Positions 52,611 through 59,975 of a stretch of 64,000 nt of DNA are shown here, piece by piece. Position 1 is the stretch's first letter; each line of letters starts with the position of its first letter. Source of the stretch: an uncultured Sulfitobacter sp. GTDB taxonomy: Bacteria > Pseudomonadota > Alphaproteobacteria > Rhodobacterales > Rhodobacteraceae. Under the pieces are notes generated by a model, which did no database searches, had not been told where the DNA came from, and was given only the letters and a program-made list of their open reading frames with translations. A program made the position numbers and the translations under genes. Where the stretch lies: positions 124,001 to 188,000 of the forward strand of contig CANMZB010000001.1 in assembly GCA_947502265.1 (NCBI GenBank). The letters are read 5' to 3'.

Positions 52611-52642
52611 GTGGGCCATTGAGAACGCTCAATAAATTGTGA

Positions 52643-52660
52643 AAGTGGTGGGCGACCCTG
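52643..52660. repeat. attR core
   Basis: Right copy of the 18-bp repeat. It covers the last 15 bases of tRNA-Tyr including the encoded CCA, so the tRNA gene is kept whole by the element-borne sequence. Confidence 0.9.
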
Positions 52661-52729
52661 GAATCGAACCAGGCGTGCGTCTCCGCGAGGGAGTTACAGT
52701 CCCCTGCCACACCTTGCGGCCTGTCGCCC
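52646..52729 (-). tRNA. tRNA-Tyr (anticodon GTA)
   Basis: The 84-nt gene folds with acceptor GGGCGAC / GTCGCCC, discriminator A and encoded CCA. The anticodon loop reads ACTGTAACT with anticodon GTA, and there is a long variable arm (CTCGCGGAGAC region), as expected for bacterial tRNA-Tyr. The T-arm GGTTCGATTCC is standard. The 3' end is the prophage attachment site. Confidence 0.96.
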
Positions 52730-53040
52730 ACTGGCGCGGTGATTACCTGTGGGGGGGGAGGGCGTCAACCGTAAAACTATCGTCGGGGGATGAATTCGAC
52801 ACAACCGGAAAGGATCGCGTTTTATTCGACTTTTTGTACGGTTCGCAGGAAAGTCTTTCGCCGCAACGCGACCCGTTATCCGGTTTGAGGCGTAGGGGGC
52901 GGTACGGCCCTTTTGCCGCTTTCCATCGATCTGGTTGCCGCTTGATGTGTATTCGCGCCCCCGAGAGGCTTGGCTCGGTCCGGTCAAGCGGGTAGAGGAC
53001 ACAAAACGCGCCCCGTCGGGTGCAGGATCAGGGGGCCGTC
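52730..53040. other. Noncoding spacer between tRNA-Tyr and rlmB
   Basis: No credible ORF, RNA or repeat is seen in these 311 bases. The stretch must hold the tRNA-Tyr promoter (leftward) and the rlmB promoter (rightward). Confidence 0.6.
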
Positions 53041-53817
53041 ATGAAGAAACCCAAATGGGTGGTGCAGAAAGAGCAAGACAAAAAGATCGAGGAGCGCGAG
53101 ACGCTTTGGCTGTTCGGGCTGCATGCGGTGCGCGATGCGCTGATGAATCCCGGTCGCGAAAAGCTGCACCTGATGGTGACACCCAACGCGCAAGCCAAGC
53201 TGCAAGAGGCGATTAACGCATCGGGGATCGAGGCCGAGGTCATTGATCCGCGCAAATTCCATCCCCCGATTGATCAGGGCTCTGTCCATCAGGGCGCAGT
53301 GCTTGAGGTTAAACCGCTGAACTGGGGGCGGCTTGAGGATGTGTGCATCGGTGATGAAGCTCCGCGGGTGATTTTGCTGGACCGCGTAACCGACCCGCAT
53401 AACGTCGGCGCGATCCTGCGCTCGGCAGAGGTGTTGGGCGCGTCGGCGGTGATTGGGACGCGGCACCATTCCGCCCCCGAAACCGGTGCTTTGGCCAAAA
53501 CCGCATCAGGCGCGTTGGAGCGCCAGCCCTATTTGCGTATCAAAAATCTGGCCGATGGTATCCGTGCGCTGCAAGGTATGGGCTATCTGGTGCTGGGTCT
53601 GGACGGCGAGGCGGAGTTGACCATCGAGGCTGCGGTTGAGGGCAAGCGTGACCGCGCCGTGGCGCTAGTTCTGGGTGCCGAAGGGCCGGGCCTGCGCGAG
53701 AAAACAAAGCTGACGGTCGATGCGCTGGTGCGGATTGACGCAGGCGGTGAATTTGGCTCGCTCAACGTCTCAAATGCGGCGGCAATCGCCCTATATGCCA
53801 CCAAGGACCGTCACTAA
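53041..53817 (+). CDS. rlmB: 23S rRNA (guanosine-2'-O-)-methyltransferase RlmB / TrmH-SpoU family
   Basis: The 258-aa enzyme methylates the 2'-OH of G2251 in 23S rRNA (E. coli numbering). The N-terminal substrate-binding domain starts LWLFGLHAVRDALMNPGREK. The C-terminal SPOUT knot has the three SpoU motifs: VILLDRVTDPHNVGAILRSA, VALVLGAEGPGLREKTK and GEFGSLNVSNAAAIALYA. I start at ATG 53041 (MKKPKWVVQ) rather than at the in-frame ATG 21 bp upstream. A zinc-ribbon gene follows 12 bp after the stop. Confidence 0.93.
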   Translation: MKKPKWVVQKEQDKKIEERETLWLFGLHAVRDALMNPGREKLHLMVTPNAQAKLQEAINASGIEAEVIDPRKFHPPIDQGSVHQGAVLEVKPLNWGRLEDVCIGDEAPRVILLDRVTDPHNVGAILRSAEVLGASAVIGTRHHSAPETGALAKTASGALERQPYLRIKNLADGIRALQGMGYLVLGLDGEAELTIEAAVEGKRDRAVALVLGAEGPGLREKTKLTVDALVRIDAGGEFGSLNVSNAAAIALYATKDRH

Positions 53818-53829
53818 GGGAGACCAACC

Positions 53830-54120
53830 ATCGCCCTACCCACAAAAATCGCCACCTGCTGTCATTGCGGCACACGGGCCGTGCTGATGCTGGACGCGGG
53901 GCACCACACGCTGAGTTGTCAGGCCTGTGGTGCGCCATTGAACCGCATGAAGACGTTGCCCGTGGAGAAGTCGCAGAGGGATCATCAAAGGCTCGAGAAG
54001 GTTCACAAACGGCCCAAAGCGAAGCATTCCAAACGCAGCGCAAAGCAGAGACGGGGCAAATCCCTGTGGCGCAAGTTCGCATCGGAAGCGTTTGATCTGG
54101 TCGAGGATATCTTTGACTAA
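53830..54120 (+). CDS. Zinc-ribbon protein, apparent ATC start codon
   Basis: The 96-aa protein has paired cysteines TCCHCGTRAV and LSCQACGAPL, a TFIIB-like zinc ribbon, then a Lys/Arg-rich linker and a C-terminal helix LWRKFASEAFDLVEDIFD. The first cysteine pair lies upstream of any ATG, GTG or TTG in frame. The only start-like site is ATC at 53830, seven bases after AGGGAGA, giving IALPTKIATCCHCG where relatives would be expected to begin MALPT. Either the gene uses a rare ATC start or its start was mutated. The nearest standard start (GTG 53881) would remove half of the zinc site. Confidence 0.72.
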   Translation: MALPTKIATCCHCGTRAVLMLDAGHHTLSCQACGAPLNRMKTLPVEKSQRDHQRLEKVHKRPKAKHSKRSAKQRRGKSLWRKFASEAFDLVEDIFD

Positions 54121-54261
54121 GGCGCCATTTTCGGCGGATTTCAGCGCACCTTGCATGAGTTCTGGGGTGCCCTCTTCTTTAGCGCTCTGCAATGCCTATT
54201 TCGGATGGTACGCGGCGGTGTCTGGAACGCACCATCGCAATTTGTCCCTGTTCCGCACTTC

Positions 54262-54294
54262 ACGCCTTCCGGCATCGCCGGAGGGCGTTTTTTC
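54262..54294 (+). terminator. Rho-independent terminator
   Basis: ACGCCTTCCGG (54262-54272) pairs with CCGGAGGGCGT (54278-54288; one G-T pair) with a 5-nt loop and TTTTTT after it. It ends the rlmB-zinc-ribbon transcript. Confidence 0.85.
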
Positions 54295-54351
54295 TGCCAA
54301 GCGTTATACTTGCGCTTTCCCTTCAGATGATATCGTGGCTAAGGTAGTGAT

Positions 54352-54774
54352 ATGAGCTATTCCGATACCTTTCTCAAAGAAATACTGACCCGCACCAAGC
54401 GTATAGCGGTCGTCGGCGCGTCGTCTGATCCGACCCGCCCAAGCTATCGCGTGGCGCATTTCCTGTCGCAGCGCGGATTCGACGTGGTGCCGGTTAACCC
54501 GGGACTTGTGGGAGAAACATTGTTTGGCGCGCGCGTCGTCGCATCGCTTGCCGATATCGAAGGGTCGGTGGACATGGTCGATATTTTCCGTCGCTCGGAG
54601 GCCGTGCCGGAGATTGTGGACGAAGCGTTGGATGTGTTTCCGGACCTGCGCACAATCTGGATGCAGATCGGCGTAGAACATGCCGAAGCTGCTGCAAAAG
54701 CTGAGGCGCGTGGCGTTGACGTGGTGCAAAACCGTTGCCCCAAGATCGAATGCCCGCGCCTGTTCGGCGCGTAG
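54352..54774 (+). CDS. CoA-binding domain protein (YccU-like)
   Basis: The 140-aa protein is a single Rossmann-type CoA-binding domain: KRIAVVGASSDPTRPSYRVA, then FDVVPVNPGLVGETLFGARV and TIWMQIGVEHAEAAAKAEAR, ending GVDVVQNRCPKIE, the usual C-terminal motif of this family. It resembles the CoA-binding half of succinyl-CoA ligases without the catalytic part. The physiological role of the stand-alone family is unclear. It is monocistronic. Confidence 0.9.
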   Translation: MSYSDTFLKEILTRTKRIAVVGASSDPTRPSYRVAHFLSQRGFDVVPVNPGLVGETLFGARVVASLADIEGSVDMVDIFRRSEAVPEIVDEALDVFPDLRTIWMQIGVEHAEAAAKAEARGVDVVQNRCPKIECPRLFGA

Positions 54775-54902
54775 CGCAGGGGCGGCTTTTCGGCAGGTGA
54801 GATTTTAAGCGAGCTTTGAGATCTGTGGCAGGCTGCGGAATTTGAGTTTATAGGCCAAATGAAGCTGGCGGGCCGTGGGGTATTGCAGTCGCTGCGCGAT
54901 GG

Positions 54903-55208
54903 TTATCGGGATGCTTTTTCCGCCACACCCGATTGTGATTGCCGCTTGTCGAGTTCTTCGAGCACATCGCGGAAGGGGACATCGCGTGCGGCCAACATCA
55001 CAAGCAGATGATAAAGCACATCGGCGGCCTCCGAGGTGAGGGCGGCCTTGTCATCGCGCACTGCCTCGATGATGGCTTCGATGGCTTCTTCTCCGAACTT
55101 CTCGGCACATTTCTCGGGGCCTTTGGCAAGAAGTTGCGCTGTCCAGCTTGAGCTTGGATCGGCATTCTTGCGCGCGAGGATGGTGGCGTAAAGATTATCG
55201 AGCGTCAT
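54903..55208 (-). CDS. hisE: Phosphoribosyl-ATP pyrophosphatase
   Basis: HisE hydrolyses PR-ATP to PR-AMP in the second step of histidine synthesis. The 101-aa protein is an all-helical MazG-like enzyme with [20 protein letters not shown] and [20 protein letters not shown], holding the metal-binding Glu and Asp residues. It overlaps hisF by 4 bp and ends the cluster. hisI is not within the window. Confidence 0.94.
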   Translation of the reverse strand: MTLDNLYATILARKNADPSSSWTAQLLAKGPEKCAEKFGEEAIEAIIEAVRDDKAALTSEAADVLYHLLVMLAARDVPFRDVLEELDKRQSQSGVAEKASR

Positions 55209-55966
55209 GTGAGCCTCATCGGGATACCGGCGGCGGCCATGTGTCGTTTGGCTTCCTGAATGGTGAATTCGCCGAAGTGGAAGATGGAAGCGGCCAGCAC
55301 AGCGGAAGCGCCGCCTTTCTTCACGCCGTCTACCAAGTGGTCCAACGTGCCAACGCCGCCCGACGCGATCACGGGCATGGATACGGCATCGGAAATGGCG
55401 CGTGTGAGGGGCAGGTTAAAGCCCTGTTTGGTGCCGTCTCGGTCCATCGAGGTGAGCAGGATTTCTCCGGCGCCTTTGTCCATCATGGTGATGGCGAATT
55501 CGACAGCGTCGATGCCGGTGGGTTTGCGGCCCCCGTGGGTGAAAATTTCCCAGCGGCCCGGCGCGACGGTTTTGGCGTCGATGGCGGCGACGATGCATTG
55601 GCTGCCGAACTGGTCGGCGGCGGCGGCGACAACATCGGGGTTTGCGACGGCGGCGGAATTGAAGCTGACTTTATCTGCGCCCGCGAGAAGCAGGGCGCGC
55701 ACGTCAGCAGCGGTGCGTACACCACCACCCACCGTTAGCGGAATATAACAATGTTCTGCCGTGCGACGTACCAGATCGAACATGGTGCCGCGGTTTTGAT
55801 GGGTGGCGTGGATGTCTAGAAAGCACAGCTCGTCCGCGCCCGCCGCATCATAGGCGATGGCGGCATCGACAGGATTACCCGCATCGCGCAGGCCAACAAA
55901 ATTGACACCTTTGACCACACGGCCATCGGCGACATCGAGACAGGGGATGATGCGGGTTTTTAACAT
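55205..55966 (-). CDS. hisF: Imidazole glycerol phosphate synthase, cyclase subunit
   Basis: HisF, with HisH, converts PRFAR and ammonia to imidazole glycerol phosphate and AICAR. The 253-aa (beta/alpha)8 barrel begins [20 protein letters not shown] with catalytic Asp11; the second aspartate lies in a [15 protein letters not shown]-type region, and phosphate loops are at [16 protein letters not shown] 55966 gives the canonical N-terminus. It is coupled to hisE. Confidence 0.96.
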   Translation of the reverse strand: MLKTRIIPCLDVADGRVVKGVNFVGLRDAGNPVDAAIAYDAAGADELCFLDIHATHQNRGTMFDLVRRTAEHCYIPLTVGGGVRTAADVRALLLAGADKVSFNSAAVANPDVVAAAADQFGSQCIVAAIDAKTVAPGRWEIFTHGGRKPTGIDAVEFAITMMDKGAGEILLTSMDRDGTKQGFNLPLTRAISDAVSMPVIASGGVGTLDHLVDGVKKGGASAVLAASIFHFGEFTIQEAKRHMAAAGIPMRLT

Positions 55967-56051
55967 GGGAGAGGTGTAGTCCGCTGGTGTGTCTGTGGCA
56001 AGCGGGGGAAGGGGCCACAGGCCCCATGAGTTTAGCTGGCCAAATGAAGCC

Positions 56052-56771
56052 TTAGTCGCGCAACGCCGCCAGCGCCTCGCCCAGATCAATTGCGCCGTCA
56101 TAGAGCGCGCGGCCCGAGATTGCGCCCTCGATCACGCCGGTGGCTTTGAGCGCTTCGAGATCGGCCAGGGAGGAAACACCGCCGGAGGCGATGACGGGGA
56201 TGGAAACGGCACGGGCGAGATCTGCTGTTGCGTCGACATTCGGACCGCCCATGGCACCATCGCGCATGATGTCGGTATAAATGATGGCGGCAACACCCGC
56301 ATCTTCGAAAGATTTTGCAAGATCGGTGACCATCACATCGGTTTCTTCGGCCCAGCCTTTGGTGGCGACACGACCGTTGCGTGCATCAATGCCCACGGCG
56401 ACCTGACCGGGAAAGGCGCGAGCCGCTTCACGTACGAGATCGGGGTTTTCCACGGCCACTGTGCCCAGGATCACGCGTGCAAGGCCTTTTTCCAGCCAGC
56501 TTTCAATTGTTGCCATGTCGCGGATACCGCCGCCCAGTTGGGCAGGAACCTTACAGGCTTTGAGGATTGCGTCGACAGGGGCGGCGTTGACGGGGGTGCC
56601 TGCAAATGCGCCGTTCAGATCAACCAGATGCAGCCACGCGCAGCCGGCATCGACAAAGGCGCGCGCCTGTGCGGCGGGATCATCGTTAAACACGGTCGAG
56701 CGATTCATATCTCCGTGCACCAGACGGACGGCTTGCCCGTCTTTGAGGTCGATTGCGGGATAGAGGATCAT
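56052..56771 (-). CDS. hisA: ProFAR isomerase
   Basis: HisA isomerises ProFAR to PRFAR. The 239-aa (beta/alpha)8 barrel starts [20 protein letters not shown] with catalytic Asp8 and shares the half-barrel phosphate loops ([28 protein letters not shown]) with HisF. The frame is open to 57098, but that extension runs through a pseudogene remnant, and ATG 56771 matches the family start. It lies between hisH and hisF on the same strand. Confidence 0.96.
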   Translation of the reverse strand: MILYPAIDLKDGQAVRLVHGDMNRSTVFNDDPAAQARAFVDAGCAWLHLVDLNGAFAGTPVNAAPVDAILKACKVPAQLGGGIRDMATIESWLEKGLARVILGTVAVENPDLVREAARAFPGQVAVGIDARNGRVATKGWAEETDVMVTDLAKSFEDAGVAAIIYTDIMRDGAMGGPNVDATADLARAVSIPVIASGGVSSLADLEALKATGVIEGAISGRALYDGAIDLGEALAALRD

Positions 56772-56926
56772 GGCCGGACATCCTTTGTTAAGTGTTTCGT
56801 GTTTTGATAAGTGTTGCGGGCGGTTTTGCATGGAAAGACGTGATGTGCAACGCGACCCCACGTTAAGTCTTGTCCAATTGGTAGGTGTTACCCCATGCTG
56901 TACAGGTGTTTCTGGGAGGAAAGCAC

Positions 56927-57059
56927 ATGAAGCGAAATCTGGCAGCCCTCGACCGGCAAGACCTATAAATCCAAGATGGCGTTGTCGGGCAATACGCTTA
57001 AAGTATCCGGCTGTGTCGGGCCTATCTGCAAGAAGCAGATATGGAGTCGCGTGAAGTGA
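56927..57059 (+). pseudogene. Remnant of a DUF2147-type exported protein gene
   Basis: In the 441-bp gap between hisA and hisH, GGGAGG and ATG 56927 open as MKRNLAAL, like a signal peptide start, and then stop. In another frame from about 56931 the sequence reads [20 protein letters not shown] then [20 protein letters not shown] and a TGA at 57057. That is the C-terminal part of DUF2147 domain proteins. The start and the end of the gene are joined with the middle deleted. No function remains. Confidence 0.65.
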
Positions 57060-57212
57060 GTGCAATCGATTTTGCTGCGACGGGGCGGAGCGGGGCAAGA
57101 ATGTGATGCTATAGCTATCGACCGGATAGTAGGATGGGATGAGATGCGCTGGGCGCGGGGGTGTTGCAGGGCAATGATACGACAGGCCGCAACGAAGTCT
57201 GGAAAAACTGCG

Positions 57213-57851
57213 CTAAGGCGTCCAGCGCAAAAAGTTGGCGATCATGCGCAGGCCGGTGGACTGGCTTTTCTCGGGGTGGAACTGCATCCCGATCATATTG
57301 TCGCGCCCGATCACGGCTGTCACGTCAGACGCATAATCCACATGCGCCAGCCGCTCGGCGGGGTTGCTGACGGCCATGTGGTAACTGTGTACGAAATAGG
57401 TGTGATCGCCGGTTTTGATTCCCTCAAATACGGGGTGCGGCACCTCGATCACCAGATCGTTCCAGCCCATGTGCGGTACCTTCAGCGACGTGTCAGCCGG
57501 AGTAATACGGGTGACATCGCCCGCGATCCAGCCAAGGCCGTCCGTTTGCGCGTACTCATGGCCGCGGGTGGCCATAAGCTGCATCCCGACGCAGATACCA
57601 AGAAAGGGACGGCCCTTCACCTCGACGGCTTCGACCATCGCAGCGTAAAGGCCGCTGTGACCTTTGAGCGCCGCCATGCAGGCCGGGAAGGCGCCGTCAC
57701 CCGGCAGCACGACACGATCGGCAGACGCCAGCACATCGGCATCACCGGTTACGACAACCTCGCCTGCGCCCACCTCACGCGCCATCCTCTGAAACGCCTT
57801 GTGGGCGGAGTGCAAATTGCCGCTCTCGTAGTCGATGATCGCCGTCAGCAT
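57213..57851 (-). CDS. hisH: Imidazole glycerol phosphate synthase, glutaminase subunit
   Basis: HisH releases ammonia from glutamine for HisF. The 212-aa class I glutamine amidotransferase begins [20 protein letters not shown]. The nucleophile cysteine is in [13 protein letters not shown], and the His-Glu pair in [14 protein letters not shown] near the C-terminus. It starts one base from the hisB stop, so the two are co-transcribed. Confidence 0.96.
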   Translation of the reverse strand: MLTAIIDYESGNLHSAHKAFQRMAREVGAGEVVVTGDADVLASADRVVLPGDGAFPACMAALKGHSGLYAAMVEAVEVKGRPFLGICVGMQLMATRGHEYAQTDGLGWIAGDVTRITPADTSLKVPHMGWNDLVIEVPHPVFEGIKTGDHTYFVHSYHMAVSNPAERLAHVDYASDVTAVIGRDNMIGMQFHPEKSQSTGLRMIANFLRWTP

Positions 57852-57852
57852 G

Positions 57853-58440
57853 TTAAAGCGCGCCTTTTGTCGAGGGGATCGCATCCGCTTTGCGTGGATC
57901 GGTTTCCAACGCATCGCGCAGCGCACGCGCGACGGATTTGAATGCGGCTTCGGCAATGTGGTGGCTGTTGATCCCGTGCAACTGGTCCACATGCAAGGTT
58001 ATGCCGCCGTGAGTAGAGATCGCTTGAAAGAATTCGCGCACCAGTTCGGTATCGAATGTGCCGATTTTGGCAGTCGGCAGATCGACGTTCCACACAAGAA
58101 AGGGGCGGCCCGACAGATCGAGTGCGACGCGCACCAAGGCGTCGTCCATCGCCAGCAGGCAGGAACCATAGCGGACGATGCCGCGCTTGTCGGTCATTGC
58201 CTGTGCCAATGCCTGACCGAGTGCGATGCCCACATCCTCGACGGTGTGGTGGTCGTCGATGTGCAGATCGCCTGCGCAGCGCACGGTCATGTCAATCAAG
58301 GCATGGCGTGACAGCTGATCCAGCATGTGATCGAAAAAACCGACGCCGGTTTTGTTGTCGTAAACGCCGGTGCCGTCGAGATTGATCTCGACGTTGATAT
58401 CCGTCTCGGCGGTTTTGCGGGTGATTTTGGCGGTGCGCAT
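57853..58440 (-). CDS. hisB: Imidazoleglycerol-phosphate dehydratase
   Basis: HisB dehydrates imidazole glycerol phosphate to imidazole acetol phosphate. The 195-aa enzyme is the monofunctional form with its metal-binding signatures [34 protein letters not shown] and [20 protein letters not shown] 58440 gives the usual start [14 protein letters not shown]. It is the first gene of hisB-hisH-hisA-hisF-hisE in the window. Confidence 0.96.
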   Translation of the reverse strand: MRTAKITRKTAETDINVEINLDGTGVYDNKTGVGFFDHMLDQLSRHALIDMTVRCAGDLHIDDHHTVEDVGIALGQALAQAMTDKRGIVRYGSCLLAMDDALVRVALDLSGRPFLVWNVDLPTAKIGTFDTELVREFFQAISTHGGITLHVDQLHGINSHHIAEAAFKSVARALRDALETDPRKADAIPSTKGAL

Positions 58441-58566
58441 GGTGACATTCCGTTTCTGTTCGGGGCCTTTATAACAGCGTGCAAGGGTGCAGCAAGGCGC
58501 GATCAGGGATTGCGGTTGCCCTGTGCTTTGTGTCAGCCTTACAGCCAACCCATCAGGAGCTTGCCC

Positions 58567-58806
58567 ATGAGCACATGCGTCTTCATCCAGATCAGATGCC
58601 GCCCCGGCACGACCTATAGCGTGGCCGAAGCGATCGCGCTGCGCGAGATCCATTCCGAGCTTTATTCCACCTCCGGGGATTTTGATCTCCTGATGAAGGT
58701 CTATATCCCCAAGGGGGAGGATGTGGGCGTTTATATTAACGATAATCTGTTAGATATCGAGGGCATCGAGAGGTCGCTGACCACCATGACATTCAAGGTA
58801 TTCTGA
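58567..58806 (+). CDS. Stand-alone Lrp/AsnC ligand-binding (RAM) domain protein
   Basis: The 79-aa protein is a lone AsnC effector domain without the DNA-binding half: [20 protein letters not shown], then [20 protein letters not shown] and [14 protein letters not shown]. Such SraA-like proteins form oligomers and bind amino acids or modulate other Lrp family proteins. GAGCTTGCCC precedes ATG 58567. It overlaps the next gene by one base and is divergent from hisB. Confidence 0.88.
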   Translation: MSTCVFIQIRCRPGTTYSVAEAIALREIHSELYSTSGDFDLLMKVYIPKGEDVGVYINDNLLDIEGIERSLTTMTFKVF

Positions 58807-59159
58807 TGCGCCTTTTGGCGCCGGGCCTTGTTGTTTTGATGCATCTTGGCGGGTCTTCTGCGGCGCAGGCCGCCGAAGGGCAGCGCACCTTTGACGGCGA
58901 AGAGGCCTCGGCGATCCGTTGTGCCAATATGATGGCGCTGACGGGGATCACGCTGCATCGTGCCAGTCTGATGAGCGAGGACGAGAAAGATGTCCTGCTG
59001 GGCATCAGTATCCTGATCCTCGAACGTCACGTTAGCGGCAACTGGACCGAGAAAAAGCGCGCAATGGAAGTGATGCGCGACCGGCGCGATCTGGACGAGA
59101 CACTGGAGGATTACCAGCGCAATGCGCCGCTGTGCCTGGACCGCTTCTCGATCAACTGA
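58806..59159 (+). CDS. Conserved exported protein of unknown function
   Basis: The 117-aa protein has a signal peptide (RLLAPGLVVLMHLGGSSAAQ, cleaved after AQA) and a small helical mature domain with two cysteines (EEASAIRCANMMALTGITLH and RNAPLCLDRFSIN) that may pair. TGATG couples it to the RAM protein gene. The role is unknown. Confidence 0.78.
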   Translation: MRLLAPGLVVLMHLGGSSAAQAAEGQRTFDGEEASAIRCANMMALTGITLHRASLMSEDEKDVLLGISILILERHVSGNWTEKKRAMEVMRDRRDLDETLEDYQRNAPLCLDRFSIN

Positions 59160-59481
59160 AACCGGGGTGGACTGCCCGGGCGCTGCCATTCTTGGAAACG
59201 GTTCCCAAACGGAACGCCCTGAGTTCGTTAAATCCCGAATGCAGGATGCCGAAAGTCGTGCCGTGGTTGCGGGCGGCACCCATTCCATATCAGGATCAAA
59301 CCCGATCGAGAGTGATCCACGCTGCCTCAGCTGTCATTGTGGGACGACCAGGTCGTGGTCTTGTAGTTCGCAGGGGCCACTTCCCAGCTATCGTTCTGGA
59401 TTCTTGAGGTGAACCCTTCACGTGATTTGTGCAACAAAGCCGTTCCTCTGTATATCGACCCAATCCAAAGGGCGTTAGTCT

Positions 59482-59649
59482 GGGCGCAAGGCATTCACAT
59501 CTTACCAATGGTTGCGTGGAATTCCGTTGGAACTGATCCGCAAGACAGTGGGGCACTCGCCAAATTCGCGTGTCACAGAGAAAAACTACCTTCATATGCC
59601 AGCGGAATCCGTGCGTGATCTCAACATTCTAGCGGGAAAAGCGAAATGA
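59482..59649 (+). pseudogene. Relic of a tyrosine integrase C-terminus next to tRNA-Gly
   Basis: The frame ending at TGA 59647-59649 reads QWLRGIPLELIRKTVGHSPN then SRVTEKNYLHMPAESVRDLN. This is the last part of a tyrosine recombinase: the HxLGHS-type box and the Tyr of TEKNY. The upstream part is missing. It ends 67 bp from the 3' end of tRNA-Gly, so it is probably what is left of an element that once used that tRNA. The rest of 59160-59481 shows nothing recognisable. Confidence 0.7.
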
Positions 59650-59663
59650 AAAGGGCAACAACA

Positions 59664-59689
59664 AAAAGGCCGCCCGAAGGCGGCCTTTT
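59664..59689 (-). terminator. Terminator downstream of tRNA-Gly
   Basis: AAAAGGCCGCC (59664-59674) pairs perfectly with GGCGGCCTTTT (59679-59689) around a CGAA tetraloop. A-rich and T-rich flanks make it work in both directions; for tRNA-Gly (minus strand) it is 28 bp downstream. Confidence 0.85.
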
Positions 59690-59716
59690 GTAAGTCTTTG
59701 AAAAGACTGAACTAAC

Positions 59717-59791
59717 TGGAGCGGGCGAGGCGATTCGAACGCCCGACCCTAACCTTGGCAAGGTTATGCTCTACCCCTGAGCTACGCCCGC
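59717..59791 (-). tRNA. tRNA-Gly (anticodon GCC)
   Basis: The 75-nt gene has acceptor GCGGGCG / CGCCCGC, D-arm GTAGCTCAGGGGTAGAGC, anticodon loop with TTGCCAA (GCC), T-arm GGGCGTTCGAATCGCC-type and encoded CCA. All arms pair. Confidence 0.96.
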
Positions 59792-59975
59792 ATCCCGTTA
59801 GTGAGGGTGATTTAGCGCTGTGTGCTGCGGGCCGCAAGGGGTATTTTCCTCTCTTCGTGAAAAAGTTTCAACATTGGCGCATAGCCCTGTGAAAATGCAT
59901 GTCAGCGGGGCCTAAGTGCGGCAATGAAGCGCCCCTGTATCGGGATTTGCGACAGGGGGGGGCGAAAGCGGGGCA

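Larger units (their letters stand above)
11029..52660. mobile_element. Lambda-like siphovirus prophage integrated in the tRNA-Tyr gene
   Basis: The element is bounded by an 18-bp perfect direct repeat, AAGTGGTGGGCGACCCTG, at 11029-11046 and 52643-52660. The right copy covers the 3' end (T-stem, acceptor and CCA) of an intact tRNA-Tyr gene, so integration restored the tRNA. The tyrosine integrase gene lies 70 bp inside the left end. Within are an immunity region, replication genes, a full head, tail and lysis set and several cargo genes. All structural genes are open, so the prophage may be inducible. The total is 41.6 kb. It is not a gene transfer agent cluster: it has an integrase, a repressor and a GpA-type terminase. 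Confidence 0.93.

Noticed and set aside
11029-52660. Gene transfer agent cluster (RcGTA type)
   Set aside because: An integrase, repressor, replication module and GpA-type terminase are present, and the order is lambda-like.
56772-57098. N-terminal extension of HisA
   Set aside because: It reads through the DUF2147 remnant in antisense; ATG 56771 matches the conserved HisA start.
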